From an uncultured Ruminobacter sp. (GTDB taxonomy: Bacteria; Pseudomonadota; Gammaproteobacteria; Enterobacterales; Succinivibrionaceae): a stretch of DNA of 43,142 bases. The translations under genes and the position numbers were made by a program. Below are positions 33,308-41,425 of the stretch, piece after piece (position 1 is the first letter of the stretch; each line of letters starts with the position of its first letter). The notes beneath the pieces were generated by a model that had not been told where the DNA came from, made no database searches, and saw only the letters and a program-made list of their open reading frames with translations. The stretch covers positions 1-43,142 of the forward strand of contig CACYPY010000016.1 of the NCBI GenBank assembly GCA_902776415.1. Reading direction: 5' to 3'.

Positions 33308-33347
33308 TGCCGGAAGGAATGATTCAATGCTTCCGGCAGCTTTGTTT
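33308..33347 (+). terminator. Rho-independent-like terminator after the GTPase pair
   Basis: TGCCGGAAG (33308-33316) and CTTCCGGCA (33330-33338) form a perfect 9-bp stem with a 13-base loop, then GCTTTGTTT. The T-tract is interrupted, so efficiency may be moderate. Confidence 0.6.
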
Positions 33348-33370
33348 AAGGAATATCGGAGAACAGCAAA

Positions 33371-34249
33371 ATGTCAGGGACGAGAGCAGCATCTGATTGG
33401 AGCAGAGGATTTTTCGGAAAGGGACGGGGACTGTTATCCGTAACGGCAGTTCTGTGCGCGGCATTGTTCGGCGCCGAGGCTCCTGCCGGAGACAATCCCG
33501 GTGTGGAGCCGGGGCGTTATGCCATCCGCGAGGGGAATAATTTCTACAACTACCATACCTTCAGCTGTGCCGGGCAGAGCGCCTTCTACTGCGGCTATCT
33601 TGATGAAAACCTGCTGACCCCGTCTGAAAAGGCTCTCCTGGAGGATGCCGGATCGGTGGTGGGGGATCTCACCGTCCAGAAATCCGAGAAGGGCGACAAC
33701 TACGCGGTTTCCGGAAATTTCTACCTCTCCCGGGTATGCACGCTTTCCACCGCAGACAAGGCTGAGGATACCGGACGCTACATTTCGGTTCCCTGTTCCC
33801 TGGATGCCGCATCCGGAGAACTGTCCTGCGTGTTCAGAGTGGATTATGACATTCCTTCCGGCATAACCTTCCGCATGAAGCAGAATTCTGACAGATCGCT
33901 TTCCCTGAAGCTGGAAACTCAGGAACCGGATTTGCCGCAGAACTATATTGACTGCATGAACGAGATGTCTTCCCGCAAACTGATTAAGGAATCTCAGCAG
34001 GAATACGAGGACAATATGTTCATGTCCGCCAGAATGCGTTACCTCAGGAATGACGGCGAGCTTAACGCAAAGTGGAAGGATCTTCCGAAAGAGCGCAGAA
34101 AGGAGCTTCTCCCCGCCCAGAGAAAATGGATTAAGACCCGGGATTCCTTCTGCGGCCCCGTTGATACCAAAAAGGACCGGACAAAGCTTATGAGCATTTA
34201 CGAATGCCATGCCGCCCTTACCGAAAAGAGAACCTGGGAGCTGGATTAA
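33371..34249 (+). CDS. Exported protein with LprI/DUF1311-like C-terminal domain
   Basis: A 292-residue exported protein. ATG 33371 is preceded by GGAG. The signal peptide has a basic start (SRGFFGKGRG) and core LLSVTAVLCAALFG, cut near EAPAGD. Residues ~45-185 form a strand-rich domain with paired cysteines. The C-terminal ~90 residues carry the LprI (lysozyme-inhibitor, DUF1311) pattern: LNAKWKDLPKERRKELLPAQ, then WIKTRDSFC and a final ECHAALTEKRTWEL. LprI-type domains are found in periplasmic proteins, and some inhibit lysozyme. The extra N-terminal domain is unassigned. It probably has its own transcript after the terminator upstream. Confidence 0.75.
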   Translation: MSGTRAASDWSRGFFGKGRGLLSVTAVLCAALFGAEAPAGDNPGVEPGRYAIREGNNFYNYHTFSCAGQSAFYCGYLDENLLTPSEKALLEDAGSVVGDLTVQKSEKGDNYAVSGNFYLSRVCTLSTADKAEDTGRYISVPCSLDAASGELSCVFRVDYDIPSGITFRMKQNSDRSLSLKLETQEPDLPQNYIDCMNEMSSRKLIKESQQEYEDNMFMSARMRYLRNDGELNAKWKDLPKERRKELLPAQRKWIKTRDSFCGPVDTKKDRTKLMSIYECHAALTEKRTWELD

Positions 34250-34433
34250 GAAACGGGAACTCCTCCGCGGAGGGCGGACGGGACTCCGGATTTTCTTCGG
34301 CCATATTCCGAATGCGCCCGGGGAAATCAGAAGATGGGGGAATCCGGCACCCCGGGTACCTGGCTGTTCTTAACCAAAATGATAATATACCGCGTGTTTC
34401 AGGGAGATGTTTTTTATGGCTGACGAGATACCG

Positions 34434-35029
34434 TCAGGTAAGTGAGGAGCACAGGGGGCGAAACTGTTTCGGAAAAACTGAGCATCGATCGGCTCTTGTT
34501 CCTTCCATCAGAATACTCCTGATGGCGGCCTTAAGGGCGGGATAGGCACTGAGATTTTTTGTAAGCGACTGAAACAGAGTGTTATTCTCCGAGAGCAGCA
34601 GCTTTACCGCATTGTCGAGTACTCTTAAGGTCCAGGATTCCTTCAGTCCCGCTGACGTCACCAAGTCCGGGTTTTGATTCTGTACGGGAGAAGGGGTCAT
34701 TGATTTCATTTCTATTTTTTTCCGAAATACGGGGCTCTCTTTGAATTTCTCTTCGCAGGAGCCGGCAGAATTCCCTCACAAACGTCGTTTCATTCTGAAA
34801 CCCGGCATTTCCGATTCCTTCAAAACTGATACTGAGCACTATATATCCGGGGGAAAAGGTCGTGAGCCAGTGCCGTAAGAGTGGTGGTTTTTCCGAACTG
34901 CCGGGCTCTGCTGACATTGAAGTACTTTCCGGCATCGACAGGCTGTCTGATTTCCGCCACCTTGTCGGAAATATTCACCATGTAATGTTCGGACGGGAGT
35001 CATATTGCGGCAGTGTTGAATTCTTTCAT
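34434..35029 (-). pseudogene. Decayed AAA-ATPase_like (PF09820-type) gene
   Basis: Pieces of one protein are spread over different frames. The start (ATG 35029) reads MKEFNTAAI, then an in-frame TGA at 35002-35000 where family members have Cys, then LPSEHYMVNISDKVAEIRQ and the P-loop region RARQFGKTTTLTALA. After a frameshift near 34850, GYIVLSISFEGIGNAGFQNE and FVREFCRLLRREI follow. Later, LLLSENNTLFQSLTKNLSAY with ALKAAIRSILMEGTR comes from a much more C-terminal part of the family. The Walker B region and the nuclease-like C-terminus are gone. The family is common and repetitive in gut anaerobes. Non-functional. Confidence 0.75.
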
Positions 35030-35114
35030 CTCCAAAGACCATGCAATTATTCCGGTGACTTTCAGAGGAATCATACCCGATACGGGCCGGGAATCTGATA
35101 AAAAGAGAACGCGG

Positions 35115-35128
35115 GTGATATAAATCAC
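35115..35128. promoter_or_regulatory. CRP/FNR-type palindrome
   Basis: GTGAT-ATAA-ATCAC is a perfect palindrome, with a further CRP-consensus A on the right (ATCACA). It differs from the CRP consensus half-site TGTGA only at the outer left T. It lies about 86 bp upstream of the AAA-ATPase_like pseudogene start and downstream of the AAC(3) gene, so its original target was probably the now-dead gene. Confidence 0.5.
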
Positions 35129-35210
35129 AAATATACCGAATTCATCATAATTGAGGCCTCACGGCTGCTCGTACCTGTGCCGCCGGCGGGAATAAGGGTG
35201 TTCGTATCCT

Positions 35211-35996
35211 TTACCGTCCCCGGAACTTTTCAATCCAGGACACCGCAAAGTCCACCAGCCGGCGCTGACTCATCAGCTTTACCGTGGCATTGCCAAGCTG
35301 TGTTATGGCTGCCGGGCACTCCTTTTCAAAAGCGGCTCCGATTTCGTTAAAGTCCTCGCCGTCGACAAACAGTGTTTCATAGCTTTTCCAGACCCTCCTG
35401 CCGTTTTCGGTTACGGCACTGTGTTCGGTGCAGAGATGCTTTCCGGGATAGGAGGCCCGGGCGTCAGCCAGGTGGATCGAGGTGTTTTTGTCATGGCCGA
35501 CACCGATAAGGAGCACCTTGCCGTCCAGTTCGTAAAGCCGGCCCAGAGGCGAACCGTCCCCGAAGATGTTCGAGAGCGTGTGATCCCGGGTCAGGTACTC
35601 CGCGTGCCGTCCCCGGGCTGCCACGGATCTGGCGGGATGGTCGCTTCTCAGGGTTCCGGGCCAGGAGCGGAACATTTCCGCCACGGCTCCCATGGTGTTC
35701 GTGGGGGTAATGTGTTTGTCATATGCCGGCCAGGTGTCCCTGATAAGCTGCCAGTATTCCCGGGGAACCTCCCAGTGCACCCCGGTCTCGGGATCCAGGT
35801 TTTTCCAGGACTGAGTCGGCATCATTATGGTGCCGGTGTCGCCGACGGCTTCCGTCAGGGCCGCGATGACGGTCTCCGCGCCTCCTGAAACGTACCCGAT
35901 GGCGGAGAGCGAGGTGTGAACCATCAGCGTGTCCCCGGGGACAATGCCGAGGTTGCGGAATGCTTTAAGAATGTCGTTTCCGGTTACCGGTTTCAT
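35211..35996 (-). CDS. AAC(3)-family N-acetyltransferase
   Basis: A 261-residue protein of the Antibiotic_NAT family (aminoglycoside 3-N-acetyltransferase, YokD/AAC(3)-like). Landmarks: the N-terminal LGIVPGDTLMVHTSLSAIG, a TIMMPTQSW strand, the RSDHPARSVAARG segment, and DGSPLGRLYELDGKVLLIGV. These enzymes use acetyl-CoA. Chromosomal members may modify aminoglycosides or other amines, so resistance cannot be claimed from sequence. It is downstream of and in the same direction as the 5'-nucleotidase gene, but a terminator-like hairpin lies between them. Confidence 0.88.
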   Translation of the reverse strand: MKPVTGNDILKAFRNLGIVPGDTLMVHTSLSAIGYVSGGAETVIAALTEAVGDTGTIMMPTQSWKNLDPETGVHWEVPREYWQLIRDTWPAYDKHITPTNTMGAVAEMFRSWPGTLRSDHPARSVAARGRHAEYLTRDHTLSNIFGDGSPLGRLYELDGKVLLIGVGHDKNTSIHLADARASYPGKHLCTEHSAVTENGRRVWKSYETLFVDGEDFNEIGAAFEKECPAAITQLGNATVKLMSQRRLVDFAVSWIEKFRGR

Positions 35997-36105
35997 GGTC
36001 TGCCGTCCGATAATGATGAGAACTCAGGAATCTTTGCCAAATATAACACAGGAACTCCGGCCGCGGCAGTGATATTTTGAGGAGAGTATTCGGGGAAGCC
36101 CGGAT

Positions 36106-36143
36106 AAAAAAAGCCCCTCTGAGAATCCAGCGGCCTCGGGGGC
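36106..36143 (-). terminator. Terminator after the 5'-nucleotidase gene
   Basis: On the minus strand, GCCCC (36143-36139) pairs with GGGGC (36117-36113), followed by a run of seven T (36112-36106). The short outer stem encloses a larger loop with partial internal pairing. It lies 65-100 bp beyond the nucleotidase stop. Confidence 0.55.
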
Positions 36144-36207
36144 CTGAGGACAGATATCAGAAGGGCGTACAGACTGCCGGAAGGGGGCCGGCAGCAATGA
36201 GAAGAAA

Positions 36208-38058
36208 CTACTCCGTGAAGGAGGTAATGGTCTTAAATTCCTCGGCGTTAAGCTCGGGGAAGGAGCCGTGCTTCTTAAGGTAGTTCTTTACGATGTCGGC
36301 GTCAATGCCCAGAACCTTTCCGGCCTTTTTCTTCTTCAGGAGAGCGAAGCCGTCCTTGCCGCGCAGAACGTAGTCGGTGGTAATCACCCGATAGGTCTTC
36401 TTAAGATCGATGGGAGCGGACTTGCCGTTGCTGTCGGTGAACATGACATCGGTTACCGGATTGTCGCCGCTCATCTTCATGGCATAGGTAAAGCCCCAGC
36501 CGCACGGAGTGCCGCCGTCCCGGGCTGCGGTGTCGGCATTGATGTAGCGGATAACCTGATTCAGAACGGAGACAAATTCCTTTCCGGTGAGCCGGACCTC
36601 CTTCATCTCGTTGCTGAACGGGATAATTGCCAGAAGGTCGCCGTCGGTGAATTCGCCTTCCTCCATGTCAACCCGGAACATGCCCGAATTGCCGAGGTAG
36701 ATTTCACCGCCCACCTCGTCCAGGAATACTTTTCCGAATACCTTGCAGGTTTCGGAGCCGTAGGGATTCGGGCCGTTTTTGATGACGCATTCGTCGGTGG
36801 GGTAACGGGTGGTGCAGGTGTCCTGAGGAGCCTGACCGAGGGTGGTGAATTTGGCCTTTATGGCATCGCGGTAGGGCTTCATGGCGTCATAGGCCGCCTG
36901 ACTGAAACGGGCCTCGATGAAAGGGCTTCCGGGTTCATTAATGAGATTTTTGATTTCGGCCTCGGCAGTAACCTTGTTGTCCGGAGACTTCGGAACTCCC
37001 TTGAGCTCGGCGGAATCCACCCAGAGCGGCATGTACGGAGTACCCTCGCACTTCAGCACGTTGCCGTCCTTGTCGAAGGATACCCTGAGATCCCCGATGA
37101 TCTTGCCGTATTCATTGGCCTGTACCACACAGATTTTGTGGCCGGAGGCGTTTTCGCGGGTCATGGGATAGGTACATTCGCCCTTGAAGCCGTATTTGGA
37201 GAAATCGCCGCAGAGACTGTGGGAATCGCCGCCGACAATGATGTCCACGTCATTCAGGAGCGGGGCGTTGGTACGGTCCGCAACGACACCCTGATGGGTG
37301 ACGAGAACATGGATCTTTGCCTTGTCACGGTTTCTGGCGGTCATCTGGTTTATCAGGGGAACCGTGTCGATGAAGGACATGTCGGGATCCGGGCTGGAGC
37401 TGTGAACGATCTTCTTTCCGGTGGTAACTCCGTAGAAGGCCACGGTATGACCGTCAATTTCGCGGAAGTCCTGGGTAACGCCGTTGTGGCCTTTAAGAGG
37501 GTTTTTGGGGCCCACGGCCATGTCTGAGTTCAGGAGCACGGATTTCGGACTCAGCCTGGTCATGAAATCCACAAAGGTGCGGAGTCCCTTTCCGCCGTGG
37601 TCGAATTCGTGGTTTCCGTAAACATAGTAATCGGTGCCGTACATGCCGTGCAGGGCGGCATCGGCCTCGCCATGGAAATTGTCATAGTTTGAGGCGTTCC
37701 CGGTGATCTGATCTCCCGCGGAGATAACCACGACGTTCGGATTGTCGCGGCGTCTTTCTTCAATGACCGACCTGATGGCCTCGGGGCCGCCCACCTTCAC
37801 TCTGACCAGACCGGAGCCGGTTTTCAGGGAGACCTTGTTGGGATCAATATAGGAATGCACATCGTTGACGTGAAGAATTTCCAGGGTAAAGGCGGTTTCA
37901 CCGGCAATTTCCGGATCGATGCTGTTCAGGGAAGCCAGTTTGGCGTCGGTAACATTATCGGCCGCGGGTTTTCCGGCAGCGGTGTCGGAAACGGAGCTGC
38001 AGGCGGCAATTGCCAGGGCCAGCGTCGAGAGGGCGGCTTCTTTGTAAAATCTTTTCAT
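36208..38058 (-). CDS. 5'-nucleotidase lipoprotein, UshA/NadN-like
   Basis: A 616-residue lipoprotein with signal MKRFYKEAALSTLALAIAAC and Cys20 lipidated (lipobox AIAAC). The metallophosphatase domain has the two-metal motifs DVHSY (66-70), SAGDQITGN (113-121), GNHEFDHG (148-155), VTHQG, and GGDSHSLC. A C-terminal 5_nucleotid_C domain (~420-600) supplies substrate binding. Such enzymes dephosphorylate extracytoplasmic nucleotides to nucleosides, and may also cut NAD or UDP-sugars. A periplasmic nucleoside hydrolase is encoded 3.4 kb away, which would continue the pathway. Ser21 at +2 predicts outer-membrane sorting. Confidence 0.92.
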   Translation of the reverse strand: MKRFYKEAALSTLALAIAACSSVSDTAAGKPAADNVTDAKLASLNSIDPEIAGETAFTLEILHVNDVHSYIDPNKVSLKTGSGLVRVKVGGPEAIRSVIEERRRDNPNVVVISAGDQITGNASNYDNFHGEADAALHGMYGTDYYVYGNHEFDHGGKGLRTFVDFMTRLSPKSVLLNSDMAVGPKNPLKGHNGVTQDFREIDGHTVAFYGVTTGKKIVHSSSPDPDMSFIDTVPLINQMTARNRDKAKIHVLVTHQGVVADRTNAPLLNDVDIIVGGDSHSLCGDFSKYGFKGECTYPMTRENASGHKICVVQANEYGKIIGDLRVSFDKDGNVLKCEGTPYMPLWVDSAELKGVPKSPDNKVTAEAEIKNLINEPGSPFIEARFSQAAYDAMKPYRDAIKAKFTTLGQAPQDTCTTRYPTDECVIKNGPNPYGSETCKVFGKVFLDEVGGEIYLGNSGMFRVDMEEGEFTDGDLLAIIPFSNEMKEVRLTGKEFVSVLNQVIRYINADTAARDGGTPCGWGFTYAMKMSGDNPVTDVMFTDSNGKSAPIDLKKTYRVITTDYVLRGKDGFALLKKKKAGKVLGIDADIVKNYLKKHGSFPELNAEEFKTITSFTE

Positions 38059-38114
38059 ATGCTCTTTCAGTAAGTAAACTTGGACAGGCGCCAGGGGCGC
38101 AAAAAACTTTTTGA

Positions 38115-38152
38115 TGACAAAAAGTGTCAGTGATCGGCCTATTCTAGCCGAT
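38115..38152 (-). promoter_or_regulatory. Palindromes over the 5'-nucleotidase promoter
   Basis: TGACA-N5-TGTCA (38115-38129) and ATCGGC-N8-GCCGAT (38133-38152) lie 57-95 bp before the gene start. The 8-base loop of the second palindrome contains, on the minus strand, a -10-like TAGAAT (38146-38141). A regulator binding either palindrome would sit on the promoter. No clear -35 was identified. Confidence 0.45.
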
Positions 38153-38235
38153 TACGGGGGCAATTTTTGCGAGTCAGGCGACATTTAAAGGGGATTTATC
38201 GCCCGGAGAAAGGGCTCTGACGGCTGTCAGGACGT

Positions 38236-38838
38236 TTGGAAAAGGTGGGCAGCAGAACTTTCATGGAAGAGAACCGCATCTCCGGTCTCCGGGATCTTAG
38301 GATCCCTGACGGAGCCTGGAATGTTTTTTATGTGGCAGGAAATGGCAGAATCCTGGGGGCCGTGCTGATTGCCGACCCGATCCGGAAAGATCTCAGGCGG
38401 GCAATTAACAGACTGCGCCGCGAAGGCATTGATGAAATCCTGATGCTCACCGGAGACTCAAAGCAAAACGCCGAGGCCGTAACCAGGATGCTCGATCTGG
38501 ATGGATACCAGTCTAATATGCTCCCGCAGGACAAGGCAGACTTCATTGCCAGAAAGCAGCCGGGATCCCGTGTCCTTATGGTTGGGGACGGCATTTTCAG
38601 GGCAATTTCCGGTCCTCTTCTTTCGGCATTCATCCTTCTGCGCACGTGTCTTGCTTTTGCAGTATTCCCTTTCATTAAACTTTTCCGCCCCCGGTGGCAA
38701 CAGAATATGCGCAGATCAGCGAATAGCCAATGCCTTTCACCTGTGGCCGGTAATGAGATCGCGGAAACAATAAGAAAACACACCGATGCCACAGAAGGCA
38801 GACTGTATTTTCAGGTCCTGGATATTCCCGAATCCTGA
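38236..38838 (+). pseudogene. Remnant of a P1B-type (heavy-metal) ATPase
   Basis: The frame (from a TTG at 38236) matches only the central cytoplasmic part of a P-type ATPase: VGSRTFMEENRI, GAVLIADPIRKD, the conserved LTGDSKQNAEAV and MLPQDKADFI, then MVGDGI. Directly after VGDGI, where NDSPALA should follow, the sequence loses similarity, although the frame stays open for ~90 codons. The phosphorylation motif DKTGT, the metal-site helices and the C-terminus are missing. A deletion remnant, almost certainly inactive. Confidence 0.7.
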
Positions 38839-39189
38839 AGGAGCAGAAATAAGAAACTTCGTATGAGATTTCCGGAAAGTCATCAATGACTGTTATGGTC
38901 TTGCGATCCGCTGAAGCAGCAGGATACCCCGGACTCCGGCTGTTCTCTGATTTCCTTCGGCATGGTGCTGAACTCGGCCGACATCCGGGAACGCCTGGAT
39001 ATGTCTAAAGGATTTGCCGGGATTAAGCGATGAAAAGAATGAATGAAAAGAATGAAATAATGAAAAGAATTTGAGATCGTTCCATGCGAGGTGATAATTA
39101 AAGGAAGTTTGGGGTAAGAAGTTTTGGGATAAACTGTTGTTTTTCCGGAAACAGAACCTGGCATATGCCCCTCCATAGCCTGGCATTAT

Positions 39190-39218
39190 ACTGTTATAAA
39201 ACGATATGGTATAACAGT
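39190..39218. promoter_or_regulatory. Perfect 9-bp inverted repeat, operator-like
   Basis: ACTGTTATA (39190-39198) and TATAACAGT (39210-39218) are exact inverted copies around an 11-bp AT-rich spacer, about 29 bp overall, the size of a dimer or tetramer repressor site. There is no T-run, so it is not a terminator. No intact gene begins next to it; the nearest are the amylase 3' end and the decayed region. Confidence 0.5.
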
Positions 39219-39323
39219 CAGGTATCAGGAGGGGTTGTTTTATAAGCTCTGTGTATTATTTTCGTGTGCTTCGGTTGCCTGAAGCATGGGACTCCACACC
39301 ATTTCGCGAAATTAAGTTTTCCT

Positions 39324-39358
39324 GAAAATCCCGGTCTTTCCGTTCAGAAATTCCGGGA
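39324..39358 (-). terminator. Terminator after the alpha-amylase gene
   Basis: On the minus strand, TCCCGG (39358-39353) pairs with CCGGGA (39334-39329), with an inner TTTC/GAAA extension, then TTTTC. It starts 8 bp beyond the amylase stop. Confidence 0.5.
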
Positions 39359-39365
39359 GAGTCCG

Positions 39366-41087
39366 TCAGTTATTGCAGACCTTGCCGTAGGCACTGCTGT
39401 TACCCAGAATAATGGCGGAAAGCGGTTCCAGCCGGATCGGGAAGGCATTTCCCTCCGCCGGAAACTCCTCGCAGGTCCGGAGGTCGTAAAGAGCCTCGCC
39501 GGCGCCTGTAATGGCGGTGTCCAGTTTGATGTCGGCGATTTTGTCTTCCCGGACATTCATGAAGAAGTATACCGATTCGTCCTCGTAGTCCTTCTTCACT
39601 GAGAACAGCACATCATCGGTTTTGATGTCTGTCATGCTGCCCATATAGAGAGATTTCAGTTTGCCGCGGTATTCCATAAGTCTGGAGAACATCTGCCTTA
39701 ATCCGTCCTGTTCGGCGGTAAAACCGGAGAATTTGCCGTCGGTACGGGCCACATGGTCATCGTAGTAGCCCATTTCGTTCCTCTGGACATCGAAGTCCGG
39801 AACCTCCTGCCCCCATTCGTCGCCGTAGTAAACGGTCATGGGGCCGCTCAGCACTGCGGTGGTCATGTGGGCCAGAGCATAACGGTTCCAGTATTTTTCT
39901 TCCTTGATGGAGTTAAGCTTTTTGGCCCGCTGAATCAGGTCTCCGAAGCGCACCAGATCGTGATTGCCCAGGAAATTGTTCGGCATGGCGAAGGCCGGGA
40001 ACACATTCTCATTGTCCCGGATCTGCTCCCGGATTACCGTGCCGGTATGGTCGCCGGCGCCGCTTTCCTCAACGGCCAGAGCCTTGGTAAGGGCATATCT
40101 GACATTGAAATTGAAATTGGACTTGAGTCCCGGAAGCTTTTCCGTGCCGTAGCCTTTTTCGGTCATTACGGCATTGGAGCTCCAGATTTCACCCACCATG
40201 TATCCCAGGGGACTGACCTTCTGGCCGTCCAGACTGTAGGATACCGTGGCCGAGGCTTCCTCCACGGCGGTGCGGAAATCGTTCCAGTCGGCCACGGGAA
40301 CCTGATAGGCCTGATCCAGACGCCAGCCGTCGATTTTGAAGTTTTTCACATAATGAACGGCCACATCCCGGAAGAAGTCCTGGGTTCCGGTGGAGCCGGG
40401 AACGTTGTAGTTGGCGCAGAGAGTGCCCGCTCCGGCCTTGTAGGTGCCGCCGGCGTTAAGACAGGTCTCGGTCTGGTTTAACGCATGTCCGTTCGGGGAT
40501 ACTCTCTGAATACTGTCCTTGAAGTGTCCGAACACCCCGTCCAGGAATACGTACAGCCCTCTTTTGTGAGCTTCGTTCACCAGAGTTTCCAGGGTGTTCT
40601 CGTCTCCGAAATGCGGGTCCACCTTAAAGTAATCCTCTCCGAAGTAGCCGGTGGCGTCCAAAGGAGTAACATGATCCGTCAGGAGAGCGCTCTGGAATAC
40701 CGGGGTGAGCCAAATGGCGTTTACTCCCAGACTTTTTATATAGTCAAGCCGGTTGATCACTCCCTGAATATCACCCTTGTGGCTGCTGGTGCCGTAGCCG
40801 GTGTCGTAGTTGATGGAGTCGTCGCCGTTATCGAAGGCTTCCACCATCACCTGGTAAATGCGAAGGCCGCAGAGCCTGTCAGCCCGCTCTTCGGAGCTGC
40901 GGTTGCAGTACAGGCTGTTTTTGTAAAAACCGCCGTTCAGATCGGAGATTTCGTAGTTCACGACATCGGGGTCAACGGGGTCGTCATGGCCGCCGCCACC
41001 GCCGCCGCCACCACCGCAGGCTGCCAGAGAGAGTGCAAAACAGGAGGTCATAAGGGCCGAGGAAAGCTTGTTCAGTTCAGGAGTCAT
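39366..41087 (-). CDS. GH13 alpha-amylase lipoprotein
   Basis: A 573-residue lipoprotein with signal and lipobox LSLAAC (Cys24), directly followed by nine glycines and HDDPVDPD, a flexible tether. The GH13 barrel carries the four usual regions: a modified region I (FLDGVFGH instead of DxVxNH), region II DGWRLDQA with the catalytic nucleophile Asp, region III VGEIW with the acid/base Glu, and region IV FLGNHD. The family cuts alpha-1,4 glucans. Surface or periplasmic display suits a starch-using gut organism. The second half (~450-573) is the C-terminal beta domain. It has its own promoter region shared with the divergent nucleoside hydrolase. Confidence 0.92.
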   Translation of the reverse strand: MTPELNKLSSALMTSCFALSLAACGGGGGGGGGHDDPVDPDVVNYEISDLNGGFYKNSLYCNRSSEERADRLCGLRIYQVMVEAFDNGDDSINYDTGYGTSSHKGDIQGVINRLDYIKSLGVNAIWLTPVFQSALLTDHVTPLDATGYFGEDYFKVDPHFGDENTLETLVNEAHKRGLYVFLDGVFGHFKDSIQRVSPNGHALNQTETCLNAGGTYKAGAGTLCANYNVPGSTGTQDFFRDVAVHYVKNFKIDGWRLDQAYQVPVADWNDFRTAVEEASATVSYSLDGQKVSPLGYMVGEIWSSNAVMTEKGYGTEKLPGLKSNFNFNVRYALTKALAVEESGAGDHTGTVIREQIRDNENVFPAFAMPNNFLGNHDLVRFGDLIQRAKKLNSIKEEKYWNRYALAHMTTAVLSGPMTVYYGDEWGQEVPDFDVQRNEMGYYDDHVARTDGKFSGFTAEQDGLRQMFSRLMEYRGKLKSLYMGSMTDIKTDDVLFSVKKDYEDESVYFFMNVREDKIADIKLDTAITGAGEALYDLRTCEEFPAEGNAFPIRLEPLSAIILGNSSAYGKVCNN

Positions 41088-41425
41088 GTTATTCCCTGTT
41101 CATCATGATTTGAAAAAAAGTGCCGGACGGCACGCAAACCCGTCATATTCTAGCACGGAGAATGCCGCTGCCGCATCTGTGCCGGCGGCGGAGCCTGTAT
41201 TTTTGCCGTTCCCGTTCTCAAAAGTTCCGCGGGCTGTGTAAATTCCTGAAAATTGCTACCTTCTCCGCAGTTATGAGCATTGCTGACTTCCCGGGCTTTC
41301 AGGTTACGGTAGAATTATCGGCAGCGCCGGTTGCTGATGACTTTCCATTTCCGTAACCCGGCATTTTTTTCGGGGCCGGGGGATAACCGGGCTACTGACG
41401 AACATTAATTCAGGACAAGTTTGGA
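41088..41425. promoter_or_regulatory. Divergent control region, amylase and nucleoside hydrolase
   Basis: A 338-bp region. A -10-like TAGAAT lies on the minus strand at 41152-41147 (60 bp before the amylase start), and another on the plus strand at 41310-41315 (110 bp before the hydrolase start). No clear -35 boxes and no consensus CRP or PurR palindrome were seen. The segment 41160-41210 is GC-rich. Confidence 0.4.

Larger units (their letters stand above)
38839..39365. other. Decayed intergenic region with a gene relic
   Basis: No intact gene. On the plus strand a frame ending at TGA 39031-39033 reads DPLKQQDTPDSGCSLISFGM, then VLNSADIRERLDMSKGFAGIKR, and looks like the C-terminus of a lost protein whose family I cannot name. 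From 39031 a purine-rich stretch repeats TGAAAAGAAT (39031, 39044, 39061). Composition turns AT-rich toward 39250. The palindrome at 39190-39218 and a terminator near 39340 are listed separately. Confidence 0.4.

Noticed and set aside
34582..34935. An independent small gene within the AAA-ATPase_like remnant
   Set aside because: Its residues GYIVLSISFEGIGNAGFQNE belong to the family interior, so it is one frame of the broken gene.
36268..37527. 419-codon plus-strand frame opposite the 5'-nucleotidase
   Set aside because: Shadow of a gene with all metallophosphatase motifs; no independent evidence.
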